From: Bondarzewia mesenterica
Taxonomy: Eukaryota; Basidiomycota; Agaricomycetes; Russulales; Bondarzewiaceae
DNA: 41,101 bases
Assembly (NCBI GenBank): GCA_004802705.1
Contig: SGPL01000301.1
Location: 1-41,101, forward strand
Direction of reading: 5' to 3'
The position numbers and the translations under genes are program-made. Every line of letters begins with the position of its first letter. The stretch's first letter is position 1. Positions 23,060 through 33,818 of the stretch are shown here, piece after piece. Under the pieces are notes generated by a model that was not told the origin of the DNA, made no database searches, and was given only the letters and a program-made list of their open reading frames with translations.

Positions 23060-24460
23060 TTGGCATATATCTCTAGAGAGCAACAGTATCAAGCTAAAGT
23101 GGAATCTGCTTGTGCTATCTCCCTGGATGACTCTCTTGAGAATGCCCTCACTTTGCTTATCAGTTTCATTAGCTCTCATGCTTGGGCATCTAAAGAGACT
23201 GCTGATAGCATGACTCTTAGTAGATTATTTGGGAAACCATCATTCTTTTGCATTGTAACATTCAATTCTAACTGGCCTAAAGTATGCTCCTATTTAACAC
23301 ATGAACAATCTACATCAGACATACTGTTCATTATTGCATGTGTGTTTAAAGCCTAACTTGAAGGTGTTCTTCACATTTTATATACACATTTTAGAAAGAA
23401 ACTATATCTCATCAAAATAGTGGAGTTCTAATGCCAAGGCTTTTTCCATGCTCATATTATATTTAAAGTGCATCACATGCAGTCTAACCTTTTGTTTATA
23501 ATTCACTCTATTTGCATTAGGTTTCACCTGAACTGCCATTTGAACAGTTGGACATGCTCATCTCTACTGAACTACCTATCGATAACCTTGTGTTATGAGA
23601 GAAAGTACTTCTATATAATTTGCACCCTATAACTCACCTCCAACATGCCTACAGCTAGTGTAATATATGTGGACAGTGCATCTATCACTTTTTTGATAAT
23701 ATTCAGGCAATGATGATACTCGACTGCCTTGCCCTTCTCAATTTTGCAGATTGTCATTTCTATTTTGATGTTATTTTTACCTCTCATATCTTTATGTATT
23801 TATACAAATATTTACATAAAGGTTTCAATCAGCCACACTTCACTGCTAGATAATTACATAAACAATCTAATAAGATTCAAGATTACATTAAGAGCTGCTG
23901 CCTATCTGCTCTAGAGGCTGTTTGACAGATTCTTGCCTATAAAATCACACAGAAGGAATTGTCTATTATGTGTCTTTTTATTCATCTCTCTGGTGAAAAC
24001 AGGCTACAGTTTCATCATATGAATGCTAGCGACACCTCTTCTACTTCTTTTCTTAACTGTTACTTTCTTCAACCACCCTCGCTAGTGTTGTATCAATATG
24101 AAACCTTTTATGAGCAATTTGTACTTTATTTGTATGATAGAGAAACCCTCAGAGATCATAAGGTCCTTAAAATACCACAAACTAGTATTTATCACAAGAA
24201 AATTCTAAAACATTCATCTAAGAAGAAAGTCGCTCGTATTCAGACTGTACCTTTTAATGTAGGCAACATCTTTTACTTACAGCTCACCTTGCTTTACATC
24301 AGCCCATTCATTTGAAGATGCATGCACTGTTCATGGTTCACTTCACTCCTCTTTTTATAATGCTGTAAAAGCACTACTTCTGATTAATGATGTGAAAAAA
24401 GGTCTCTTAGCTCTTGAAGAAGCTGTTCAATATCTGTAGACACCAGCTCAGCTCAGATTT
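23060..24460 (+). pseudogene. Helitron Rep (HUH endonuclease) domain
   Basis: Open frame 23060-23356 carries the Helitron_like_N signature: LFGKPSFFCIVTFNSNWPKV and TSDILFIIACVFKA. Further on, FFHAHIIFKVHH (about 23440-23475) has the HxH of the HUH motif. VSPELPFEQLDMLISTELP and HPITHLQHAYS, CGQCIYHFFD follow after a 39-bp GT...AG gap (about 23482-23520) that could be an intron. FTSHIFMYLYKYLHKGFNQP (about 23765-23830) holds the paired tyrosines of the catalytic YxxxY and the KG after them. The 118-codon frame 23959-24315 continues with LFIHLSGENRLQFHHMNASD and KKKVARIQTVPFNVGNIFYL, typical of the region joining Rep to helicase. Rep nicks and joins DNA during rolling-circle transposition. Motif residues survive, but stops and frame changes make the gene non-functional. 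Confidence 0.87.
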
Positions 24461-25110
24461 TAATTTGTGCACATTATTATCGAAGGTTACTTAACACTGC
24501 CATTATAAGACTAGTTTTGTGATGCACTTTCACTCGATCATTTTAATTGCACACAATCTATCACTGCTACTATTGATTATACACTCCATGATTTTGCAAC
24601 ACTCTTCGTAGACTCAGGGAAGTATCTTCACTTCTATAGTTTATCAGAATCTATATTTACGCACTCTGAAGAAGTAGAGTGTAAACTTGCATTCTTCATA
24701 CATCAACTTTCTACACTGCATCTACAAGTAGACAACACGTATTTCTTGCTTACTCCTCAATAAAAAAAACTTCTTTGATCACATATCTCAAGCTATTGTG
24801 CATCTTGTTTATTTAAATTTTCGTGTGCTACTTTCTATATCTGAACTGATACATCGCAGAATACACACAACACTCTGTTTTTTATTGAAGGACAACTTAA
24901 TCATGGAAAAACATATATAATTAATGCACTTGCAACTATAATGTGCTCTCAATGCCATATCGTTCTCATCATAGGTACATCTACCCTCGCTGCCACATTA
25001 TACAAATGTGAATGAACAGTGCATCATCTTTTTAGCATCCCTGTAATAGATGTACGATGCACACTGATATATATTAACATTCCATTTGAACTTGACTAAC
25101 TAGGATAACA
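24461..25110 (+). pseudogene. Helitron PIF1-type helicase, N-terminal part
   Basis: After the Rep-helicase linker, TLFFIEGQLNHGKTYIINAL (about 24870-24925) matches the family's FIDGPGGTGKT region and retains the Walker A GxxxxGKT. HIVLIIGTSTLAATLY and TVHHLFSIPV follow, corresponding to the region between Walker A and Walker B. The helicase unwinds the strand released by Rep. No Walker B or later motif could be traced past about 25110, where the DNA becomes AT-rich. Confidence 0.78.
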
Positions 25111-27183
25111 TCAACCTTTAATCTTGATTCTATATGTAGTCTATATAACTTTAAAGGTGAGTACATTTAATTTATTTGTATCTTTTTCATGATGCAGAAA
25201 AGGGCACTAAAAGAAAATACTTAATTTTATATCTTGAAGAAAAGTATGTTTAGTTCTTTTTATGTCCCTTCTCTCCTCTTACCCTCTTAATACTGATAAA
25301 AGCGTTGACATTATTTTTTATATTGTTAGTCTGAGTCAAATATAAAAAGTAAAGCTAAGTTTAAAATATTAAAGGTGCATTAATTGAATATTAAATATAT
25401 AGCATGCAGTGAGTTAATCACTGATATTATAATATATATTTAAAAATAATAAATATTAATAAAAATATATTCTATATAGAATTAATTAAAGTGAATAAAT
25501 AAATTTAATGCTATAAGGCCAATGATAGAGTATTTATTATACTCTCTTAAAAATAAGAAGAAATATGACACTAATGTTAATTATCATGATTAATAGAATT
25601 TATTTAATAGTATACTTTAATCTATATTATTATCTCACTTTTTAATATATTTATCACTTTTTTGAACTGCGTATAGAGCAATAATCTTTCATTTACATCC
25701 TTTAAGATATGAACTTGACTGTTCAAAATAATAATGGCAATTTTAACAATGTGTAAGTGCTGATGTCATAACTAATGCCACAAGATAATCTTAAAAATCT
25801 ATAAGATATTTAGCTTACTTATGATCTTTAGGCTACAGGCAATTTGTTTAGTGATGTGCATATATCGTTATTTTTTATGCTAAGGGTAGCTTAGGCTTAA
25901 GGCCTTTAAAAATGTAAGAACTAAAGTGATAATGCTATATTTCAATATGTAATGAAATTTCACTATGTAAGGTTCAGAAAAGTAAAAACTACCAGTTCAT
26001 AATAAAAATAATTATAATACTATTGTAATTTAATACATAGTAAAATATTACTATATATATAATGAAACTATTTTAGTTAATTAGATCACTTCTATTTTGC
26101 TGATATTGTAAAATATAATAAAACCAACTAAATAGTTACAGTTGGCATTATATAAAAAATTAGAAAGAGGAATGTTAAATATAAGGAGCAAATATTGAAG
26201 TATTAGCAATGAGTCAATACTGAAAGATGAATAAATAGTATTAGTATCACACATTTATAAAAAAAGTTGAAAGTCAACTAAAAATATAGCAGTACAGATA
26301 ACATATTGTCCATATCTTGTTTGTGCTAAAAGTTATAGTCATTATTGTATGTCTATATATATAGAGTCAAAAAACACAACATAAATGAAACTAATATTAA
26401 GACTGAAACTAAAACTGAAACTATTAAATTAGTTGATACATAATGATCCCTTTAAACTTTAGATAAAGAAACAGTGAATAATAAAAAGATTCAATAAAAA
26501 TTAATATAATTATGTGATATTCAACACTCAAAACTCGAGATAAAGAATATTACTGTCTATTATACTACATAATAACATATAATAAATAGCTTTCTTTAAT
26601 AAAAAAATAGTGAGCACTCTTTGCAAAAATTTTATTCAAATTTTTAAATCATAATAACTTTAAAAAGCTTTTATTATATTATTAAATAAGTTAACCATTA
26701 TAATAATAAATAAATACCTCTAAAATATAAAAAAATATAATCACTAGGCTATGATTATAATATTTAGATATCAGCATCATCTATATATATAAATATAAGT
26801 TTATATTTAGCTATAAATAACTTAAGATCAAAAATGAGATATTATAATAAAACAGTATTAAAGATATCAAATAATAATAATAAAAGGGGATTATGCATGT
26901 TATTTGCAGCACTAAGAGAAAAAATTAAATTAAATATAAACTTAAGTTTAATAGCCTTGAGATTTTAAGATTAAAATTAAAAATAATAATATAGACATAC
27001 TATATATTACAAGTAGCTATAATTAAATGCTTAAGATAAAAATTAAGAGTGCTATTGAGTACATTATAAATAATTATTCTTCTCTACTAAAGTGAGCCCA
27101 ATTGAAATCTTATATTTAAATTAACATAACTCTTGATATAACTTATAGCTTTTAGAAAATACATTGAATTATTGCATAATGTT
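25111..27183. other. AT-rich stretch without genes
   Basis: No open frame of note. There are scattered short simple repeats (for example ACTGAAACT repeats near 26400) and A/T runs. It may hold the fully decayed 3' part of the Helitron. Confidence 0.5.
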
Positions 27184-27188
27184 AAAAG
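27184..27188. repeat. Copia-2 target-site duplication, left copy
   Basis: AAAAG directly before the LTR; the identical AAAAG follows the other LTR at 34084-34088. Confidence 0.75.
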
Positions 27189-27453
27189 TGTTGAACTATA
27201 AGGAGGACACAGTCTCAGTTATGTAAAAAGATGACTATATTAAATGCTCTAGCTACTTATAAGGAGGACACAGTTTAATACAGGTGTGAGCTACAGTTAA
27301 ACAATTGCATAAAGAAGAAACTCACCTCAGTTACGTGCAAAGATGACTGAGGGAGAAGTAACACTACGCATCTGAATACGTCCACAATCTCAAGTCATGT
27401 GACCATGTACCAATTCTGCTATAAATATACACTGTAAAGCCTCTGCCACAATA
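27189..27453 (-). repeat. Copia-2 3' LTR
   Basis: Plus strand starts TGTTGAACT and ends CACAATA. Both copies end in AATA; I infer an original CAACA that pairs with TGTTG, with CA turned into TA in both. ATAAGGAGGACACAGT occurs twice, 60 bp apart (about 27198 and 27258). Hairpin unit 2 (27325-27352) has stem CCTCAGTTA / TGACTGAGG with one G:T pair. Confidence 0.92.
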
Positions 27454-27460
27454 CTCCCTA
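27454..27460 (-). promoter_or_regulatory. Copia-2 polypurine tract (short)
   Basis: The coding strand reads TTAGGGAG immediately before the 3' LTR. Short, but in the right place; the pol stop lies within a few bases of it. Confidence 0.45.
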
Positions 27461-28260
27461 AGCCGCTACATTTAGGAAAAGAAGATGCTTGAGAAGGATA
27501 GAGGCTGTGAGAGCCTTCATGAAAATATCCACTGGATTATCCTTGCTCGCAACGTGCACAATGTCGATGTCTTTCTCTCTCACAGCATCATGCAGCCAGT
27601 AGTACTGCACGCACATGTGATGAATGTGTAAAAAAGTGAATGGCTTCTTAGTCAAAGACTCACTGCCACTGCTGTCCATGTGGAGGATGATAGGGTGAGT
27701 GATGGGCAGCAAAACATCAGCCATGAACTTATTATACCACATCGTGATTTATCTAGCATGGACTGCGATGATGTACTCAGCCTCAGTAGTAGAGATGGTA
27801 ACTACGTCTTGATGATAAGAGCTCCAGGAGACTGAACTACTAGTGAGAATCATAACATGGCCATAAGACAAGTGACTAGTGTTGAGGTAGTCGGCATAGA
27901 ATGAGTCAGAGTATAGCATGGGCTAAAGAGAGGGAGTCAAAGGTGCAGCGATGCTGGCATGATAGTAGGGATCCTATAGTCTAGTGCATCCTTGATATAC
28001 CATAGGACGTGCTTGAGAGCACGTCAGTGCTCAATACTAGGGTTCACTATAAAGCTGCCGAGGTGTTGAACAGTATATATGAGATCGAGGCAGGTTCTAA
28101 CCATAAGGTACATGATAGAGCCCAACGCTTCACAGTATGTGATGTTAGCCATGAGCTGATTATCTTCTAGTGAGGGATCTGTTGTCGCCCATACAAGTTT
28201 CAGACCAAGTAGTAGAGGAGACTTTGCTGAGTTGGCATCCTTCATGCTGAATCAGTCGAG
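27458..28260 (-). pseudogene. Copia-2 RNase H and C-terminal pol
   Basis: Open segment 27458-27742 reads TKKPFTFLHIHHMCVQYYWL, REKDIDIVHVASKDNPVDIF and MKALT near the end, matching the copia C-terminus (RE...I...HV..KDN.AD.FTK.L). Further upstream, the segment 28024-28245 contains YCEALGSIMYLMVRTCLDLI and HLGSFIVNPSIEH, the RT-RNase H connection typical of copia. The part between (27743-28020) is frameshifted, and the DADWAGD-like start of RNase H is not clear. Confidence 0.85.
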
Positions 28261-29000
28261 AACATATTTAGCATAGCCTCATTAATACAAACAGATCGTC
28301 CTAGCTGTATAATTATGAGTGATGGCAATACCCACTAAAAACTTCACATTGCTGCCCTTTATCTTATAAATATAGCCTAATTGGGCATAAATCTGAGAGA
28401 GCTGGTCAATAAAATCACTACCAGAAAAAATATCATCTGTGTACGTGCTGGTGAAGGTTAGCACACCAGAAGGTTGTATTTGAGCATGGATGTTCTCATC
28501 TGCTCACAATCATATGAAGCTGAGCTCCATTTAAGTATGATCGAACTCTTTTCACCAATCATTACTAGCCTGCATGAGGCCATACAGTGACTATTTGAGT
28601 TCACACATATGGTCAGGGAATTCAGTGAATATAAAGCTAAGAGGTTGTTCTATGTACATCCTCTCAGATGGCTTGGCATTTAGATAGGCTTTCTCAATGT
28701 TATCTTGCTTGATCTCTATATCACGATAAGTGAAGATAGCAGTAAGAGCACGAAGAGAGTCAAAATGAGTGACCAAAGTGAACATCTTGAAGAAGTCTAA
28801 GCTAAGAATCTGGTGGAAACCTTTTATGATGAGATGCACTTTAGATTTCTAGTTATTCTCTAGGTCAAACTTCTGAGCATAAGCCCATTTGCATCTGACA
28901 ATATTCATGCTAAGCTCACATAGTACAAGCTTTCCATGTGGAAATCTTGAGCAGGCTGTCAATTTCAGCTGCCATAGCAGGGCCCTAAATGTCTAGTTTT
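28261..29000 (-). pseudogene. Copia-2 reverse transcriptase
   Basis: Segment 28591-28839 gives LIIKGFHQILSLDFFKMFTL, then FDSLRALTAIFTYRDIEIKQ, DNIEKAYLNAKPSERMYIEQ, the fingers and first catalytic Asp of copia RT. Segment 28282-28464 contains TYTDDIFSGSDFIDQLSQIY, where the TDD pair corresponds to the family's VDD and is intact, followed by KGSNVKFLVGIAI. About 125 bp between the two segments are in another frame. Both Asp motifs remain, in contrast to Copia-1, but frameshifts and stops disable it. Confidence 0.9.
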
Positions 29001-29480
29001 AAGTTTGCCTCCTTAAAAGTCATAGGTGTAGAGCCACTGATGTAAGAGAACTCTGATGGTAAAGTCTCATTAGTGGAGTCGGCCACTATCGCAATGTATG
29101 CACCTGTGTCATACGTGTTCAGAGGGTTATATATGAAGGTTAGGGAAAAATTAGCATTCAGCTCATCAAGGTCATTGTCTACTCACTGTTTATCATGTGA
29201 TTGAGCTGCAGCTTTAATGGCATTTAATTCAAGGGCATTTTAGAGGGCACGAGAGGGAACGGGCATGCAACTAGAATGATGGAGAGGAACTGCAGCTTCC
29301 TCAGTGTGTATTAGCAGGCTTGATCATGGGTTCAGGCTTGATAGGTGTAGCCATAGTGGGTGCTAGTTAGACTGGTATTGGTGGTACAGTAGGCAGAGCA
29401 GATGCAACAGCATCTACATCATCATTACTCTCATCAATTGTTGCAAAAGATTGCGATCAGTGACCTGCACCTTCATCGAA
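29001..29480 (-). pseudogene. Copia-2 pol linker
   Basis: Decayed low-complexity region rich in Pro, Ala, Ser and acidic residues between the integrase C-terminus and RT, in the same place as the linker of Copia-1. No motif. Confidence 0.45.
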
Positions 29481-30930
29481 CTAAATGTCATGAGACTGAA
29501 TGGCTTTCTTGCTGCCTTGCTTATTGCTAACCCAGATTCGATAATTTGCTACACTAGTATAGCCTATTATAACTCCTTTGATAGTTTTGTAGTCTAATTT
29601 GTGACAGAGTTCATCAAAAACTTTTATATAGGCAATCAATCTGAATGCTCACAGATGTCCGACATGGGGTGCGTATTTAAACCAGCACTTATAGGGTGTT
29701 CACTCATGTTGTCATGCTGATGGCAATATATTTTTAAGGTAAGTCATAGTTTAAAAAGCCTCACCCTACATGTAGTTCAAGAGATCCACAATATAAAGCA
29801 TAGTGCATGCATGCTCACTTAGTATACGATGGCCCTGTTTAGCTACTCCATTCTACTGTGGAGTGTACCTCGTGATAAGCTCTAGCTGGATTCCCTGCTT
29901 CTTCAAATAGTCTTTCCACAGCATTTCAGTGAATTCACCACTATTATCGACCTGGACATTCTTCAGCTTCTGCCTCATTTGGCATTCAGCCAAAGCAATA
30001 AATTCTTGAAGACAGACAAGGGTTACATTAGCCTCTTTGTTTGGGAGTGGATAGGTATACAAGTAGGAGGTTGCACTATTATTGACAGATAACATAGCAG
30101 GCACCACCATAAGATGGAATCTGAAATGGGCCTATAAGATTAATATAGATGCACTCAAGAGGCTTGCATTCTACGGTGCTCTCATAAAATAATTTATGAG
30201 CATGCTTTCCTTTTAGATAATCTTTACACAGCCCAGCCAGTTTATCATCCATCACAGACATCCTAAGGACAGCACTATTCGTAGACATATAATGAATGGT
30301 GTCCTCACTTAAGTAGCCAAAATAGTGATACTATATAGCTAAGTCAGCCGAATGGTCTTTAGCCATCATGAAGGCACATAAATTCAGGTCGATATCAAAT
30401 GAAGAGATTTTATAATGGGTAGCATTATCCATAAGGTGTAGGGTTACTGCATACATGTTATCATGAGTCAGTTGCTCAACAAGCCTAATAGAGCTATTTA
30501 AAGAATGGATCATGAGGTGTCCATCTCCAATGGATGCCTGGTAGCCAGCACAGTCAAGATGACCAAGTGAGATCAGATTAGCAGCTAGCTCTAGTACATA
30601 CATAGCATTTTACAAGATGATGGTGGATAGTTTTTCATTTCTAATGTCAACTGCATATGCACATTTCTGACACTGATGATCAAGAACTATGCACTGGCAT
30701 CAGCCTTTGCGGCACTGCCTATCTATGAAGTAATGACATAGTAGTCACTGAAAGTGGCATGAGAGGTAGAATAGTGATGGCTTATACTAGAGTTGACGTA
30801 GCATTAGAGATAAGCTAGAATATCAGATGGGATGATGACCGTATAGTTGGCCATGAAGATACCATCATGGGTGATGACATCCATAGTGCTCTGTGTGAGC
30901 CATACATGATAGTCAAAGTCATCCCCATGG
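29481..30930 (-). pseudogene. Copia-2 protease remnant and integrase
   Basis: From the N-terminus: KLSTIIL and NAMYVLELAANLISLGHLDC (about 30660-30550) form the conserved region before integrase. SVMDDKLAGLCKDYLKGKHA (near 30250) includes the zinc-binding CxxC remnant. CIYINLIGPFQIPSYGG follows near 30140, where the family's first catalytic Asp is replaced by Asn (INLIGP for IDLIGP). KNVQVDNSGEF (near 29950) keeps the second Asp. The C-terminal part, up to about 29480, has VFDELCHKLDYKT and GVIIGYTS. Integrase inserts the cDNA; this copy is inactive. Confidence 0.88.
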
Positions 30931-31750
30931 TTCATTGTCAAGTTAGCCTATGGCAGCACATTTTTTGACTGGGCATTGCTGGATTGGCCAGCTGGATTGG
31001 CCTTTATAACTTTATTAATAAGAGATTCAGCTTTGATATAGAGTTTATGCATCTAGCTGAAAGGCTGTTAGCCTACCAAACTATTACCATCAGTATAGCA
31101 TTAGTCCCTTGTGTGGCTAATGATGCCACACTACTCACACTCGAGTCATGGTTTGTGCTGCAAATAAGGCACATGAGTGTAAAAAGCAGTGCTGCCAGCC
31201 CATGTTATATCATCCATACTGCTAAAAGAATTTACAGGTCCCAGGCCAGCCCACTAGTGTTAGATACGAGCAGTCTCAAGGATGACATCTATGATATCTT
31301 GAGGTTGGTGTTTGGCAGTATCGAGTATGATCGGATTGGTGTAGCTATCAAAAGATGCAGGAAGAGAATGGTAGATTGCAAGAATGAGATGAGTTGGCAT
31401 CTACATTGAACTGGCTTGCTTAGCCATGTAGTAATGACACCAGAGCTCATCAAAATAGGCATTGAGGTCACTGCCTTCTGTGGATACAAGCGACTTCAGA
31501 TAGTCCTCCACATTTGAGGTAGAGAGGATGTTCTTCTTCTCGTATTTTATACATAGTTGGTCCTAAACTTCTTGTGCTATCTTGCTATCATTCTCAATGC
31601 TGATCAACAAGAAATTCTTAATGTTCTTTACAAGATATCCTTTGACTTTTTCATCGACAAACTTCACTAGTTGACGTCATTCAGATTCATGACAGTATCA
31701 ATAGCTAGAATAGCAGGTGATGTCATGTCCAAAAACAGTTTTAGACTTAA
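30931..31750 (-). pseudogene. Copia-2 Gag, C-terminal two thirds
   Basis: In one minus-strand frame: LVKFVDEKVKGYLVKNIKNF, DSKIAQEV, KKNILSTSNVEDYLKSLVST, ILAIYHSLPASFDSYTNPII, then a knuckle-like CGIISHTRD with a nearby Cys (about 31140-31110). This is the UBN2-type copia Gag pattern (LxxSLPxSF) followed by a single zinc knuckle. The 141-codon plus-strand frame 30984-31409 is the antisense shadow of this region and is not a gene. Confidence 0.8.
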
Positions 31751-31895
31751 ACATAAAGGTTTTAGTGAAAATGTCATAACACTGCTAAGCGAAATATTAC
31801 TACATCATCAACATACTCTTATCTCTTTTTCATAAATATCCAAGCTATAGTCATTTCAGTTTTTCAATGCATCTTTCTTTTATTTCTACTATCCA

Positions 31896-32300
31896 ATGTT
31901 CAATAGAATTCCCATTATCATTCGCATCTCTACATCTTCTATCTCAAAGATCGATGAACTCACTCCCACAAGCCCTAACTATCCAATGACTTCTTTGATC
32001 ACTTCCTTTGTCATAGCATTCTCCACATTCTTATCATTTGCTGTTGCTGAAACACCCAGCCCTTACATGACTATTAATGCCATTCTAGAAGCAAATAATG
32101 TCTGACAAATCTGTTCAGAGCTATATTGACATATTGAGATTAGACTTCAGATTGAAGCCCAATTATTTAGAGATGATAATAAAAGTAAGGTACAGGGCAT
32201 AGTAACAGGTGTGATTTGCTATCAGTGATCATGGGTGGAGTTTGTCATAGAAAAGAGGGACAAGAAGAGCATTTTGGTTGTACTAAATGAATAGGTAATT
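31896..32300 (+). pseudogene. Unrecognised coding relic in the nested element
   Basis: The frame from ATG at 31896 gives RISTSSISKIDELTPTSPNY, FVIAFSTFLSFAVAETPSPY and MTINAILEANNV, then beyond a stop at 32103 IEIRLQIEAQLFRDDNKSKV, QGIVTGVICYQ and SWVEFVIEKRDKKSILVVLN. Only a few stops interrupt about 135 codons, and they sit at plausible Arg/Gln codons, so it looks like genuine protein. It does not resemble gypsy gag, RT or integrase. It could be a captured host gene or a lineage-specific element protein. Confidence 0.4.
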
Positions 32301-32786
32301 TTATCTTCAACTCATCATTGCTTATCTGCTGTCAGTCTTACATCATGAAATACCTACAGGTGACCCAGATCAGAGCTGATAAGTGTAATTGAGTGAGTAG
32401 AGAAGTTGAAATGAATAAAGGGTTTGTAGAGAATAGTCAGTCTGATCTGATCACTATCTATTTGGGCAGTTTTATTATCAATTACCCCATTCTTTTACAT
32501 CTTACAGTACATTCAGACTTCACCTCCTCTCTCGATATTGGACAATGTAATTTCTAGCTGAAATGAAGACTCAGATTGATCTATTCCTTATTTATTTTCC
32601 TTTTCATTTTATTTGATCCAACTTGTTCAATTCTCCCCTCATTTATTACAAAAAATCCCACTTTTAGAAAAGCACACTCATTTTGGTTACATTCCTTATG
32701 CAAATTAGATTACTATTTCGCATTTTCATTATCAAGAGAAGGTGGAAGAATGTGGTAAAAGTCTGTGGAACATTCTGGCAAGAAAA

Positions 32787-32903
32787 TGACTCAGAATGAC
32801 TCACTTGGCCTCAAGGTAAGCAATATGACTCAGAGTGAGTCACAAGGCCTCATGTCTAGTGAATTTGATCTAGAAGTGACTCAGGATGATTGGAAATGAG
32901 TCA
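32787..32903. promoter_or_regulatory. Cluster of six TGA(C/G)TCA bZIP sites
   Basis: TGACTCA or its complement TGAGTCA occurs at 32787, 32797, 32826, 32836, 32877 and 32897. Two pairs are spaced exactly 10 bp and one pair 20 bp, so sites within pairs face the same side of the helix. TGACTCA is the consensus of Gcn4/Cpc1 (AP-1-like) factors, which respond to amino-acid starvation in fungi. The cluster ends 43 bp before a TATA box. Confidence 0.8.
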
Positions 32904-32945
32904 GAGAATGGAGATTTCACTTATTTAAGCAGAGCAGCAGAGAGG

Positions 32946-32953
32946 TATAAAAG
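32946..32953 (+). promoter_or_regulatory. TATA box of the nested LTR
   Basis: TATAAAAG, preceded by AGAGG and followed by GAGAGAG, 43 bp downstream of the last bZIP site. Confidence 0.65.
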
Positions 32954-33295
32954 GAGAGAGATTTTCAAGCAGACAGAGAGCCATTTTGTAGTATCAATCT
33001 GTTACATACTAAGTAGCCCCTAGTAGCTAGAATTTCATCTAGAAGCCCTGTAAGAATCTGCTAAGAAGTAAACCTCAGATTTTCTTAGAAGATTTGTAGT
33101 CTCTTTGTTCAGAAGAAGTGCTGTTTATATTGCAGTATTTGAATACTATTGATTTGCCCTCAGAATTTTGTTTGAATCTCACGTTTGATACCACCCTCAG
33201 GACTGTTAATTCAGTTCATCTATCTACTAGTAGGATTTTGTCTTATCATAAAATAAATTAAACCACCCATCACTCAATCCTGCTCAAAGACTTTG

Positions 33296-33500
33296 TTAAA
33301 TGTGTTCATTAATTACCATATAAATCTCCCCATAAATAGAACAATAGGTTGTACCTGAGAAAGAAGGAAAATCTAGTATATTCCTAAGTTGAAAATTACT
33401 TTTTACTGTGACAGTGCAGTGGTCATGGCTGCAATGGCAAGAGTAGTTGAGATCTACATGGAGGACATGGGGAACTGCTGTTAATATGTCCATGTAGGTT
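33296..33500 (-). pseudogene. Copia-2 Gag, N-terminal part
   Basis: The open frame 33296-33493 reads VTVKSNFQLRNILDFPSFSG, then TTYCSIYGEIYMVINEH. This is the 'F.G.NY..W...' start of copia Gag, with Trp-type positions altered. It breaks off at the nested insertion and the rest resumes at about 31750. Upstream, 33501-33801 is a leader with no clear coding content; frames at 33547-33780 (minus) and 33605-33808 (plus) overlap and neither is supported. Confidence 0.6.
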
Positions 33501-33805
33501 GTGGTTGGACAGCATGTAGTGTATATCTTTCTTCTATTCGAGCTAGTTATTTCACCTGAGTTGCTTTGTCTCGAGCAGCAGGGTGATCTTTATGAAAATA
33601 GAAGATGTGGGAGTGGGAGCAGCCATGGATGGAGCCAGGACAGTGGGAATGTCTTATAAGGTGGGTATATGCATCAAAAAAAAAAGTTAGGTACACCAGT
33701 AGGTATACTGTAGTGTCCAAAAGAAAAGCAATAGGCATACTGTACATCCTTAAAAATAGAGGAGCTGTCTGTGTATGCACAAGGAGGTCCGTGTTACAGT
33801 TGTAC

Positions 33806-33818
33806 TAAGCTCATAACC
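33806..33818 (-). promoter_or_regulatory. Copia-2 primer-binding site
   Basis: Plus strand TAAGCTCATAACC flush with the LTR. The last ten bases, GCTCATAACC, equal the initiator tRNA-Met anticodon arm up to the loop; two AA positions correspond to GG in the tRNA, as expected from G-to-A changes. Confidence 0.75.

Larger units (their letters stand above)
22060..25110 (+). mobile_element. Helitron (RepHel) relic
   Basis: The plus strand encodes, in order, a Helitron N-terminal region, the Rep (HUH) nuclease domain and the first part of a PIF1-type helicase, the arrangement unique to Helitrons. The reading frame is interrupted by stops and shifts. The helicase stops being recognisable near 25110, soon after Walker A, so the 3' part is truncated or decayed. 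I could not locate the expected 5'-TC end or the 3' hairpin with CTRR. Confidence 0.85.
32751..33290 (+). repeat. LTR of the nested plus-strand element
   Basis: Begins TGTGGTAAAAGTCTGTGG right after a purine tract, contains an upstream activator cluster, a TATA box (32946-32953) and roughly 340 bp of downstream sequence. The 3' end is not certain; the right limit given is where Copia-2 gag seems to resume. No second copy lies in the window to fix it. Confidence 0.6.
31751..33295 (+). mobile_element. Nested LTR-element fragment inside Copia-2 gag
   Basis: Gag coding stops near 31750 and resumes near 33296, and Copia-2 is about 1.4 kb longer than Copia-1. The insert contains, on the plus strand, coding-like sequence (31896-32300), a purine tract GAAGGTGGAAGAA at 32738-32750 and an LTR starting TGTGGTAAAAG at 32751. 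I found neither a left LTR nor a certain target duplication (AATGT occurs at both edges but may be chance), so this is probably a 5'-truncated or recombined copy. Boundaries are accurate to perhaps 30 bp. Confidence 0.65.

Noticed and set aside
25950..26060. Possible MITE with imperfect inverted arms (ATGAAATTTCACTATGTAA-like versus ACATAGTAAAATATTAC-like)
   Set aside because: About a quarter of positions mismatch and no target duplication is visible in this AT-rich sequence.
30984..31409. Longest open frame in the window (141 codons, plus strand)
   Set aside because: It is antisense to the Copia-2 Gag region, whose minus-strand translation shows the expected copia motifs; the plus-strand product has none.
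32576..32758. Plus-strand ORF ending EGGRMW
   Set aside because: It begins at a TTG and its body is low-information hydrophobic sequence; only the last residues, over the purine tract, are noteworthy and are treated as a finding.
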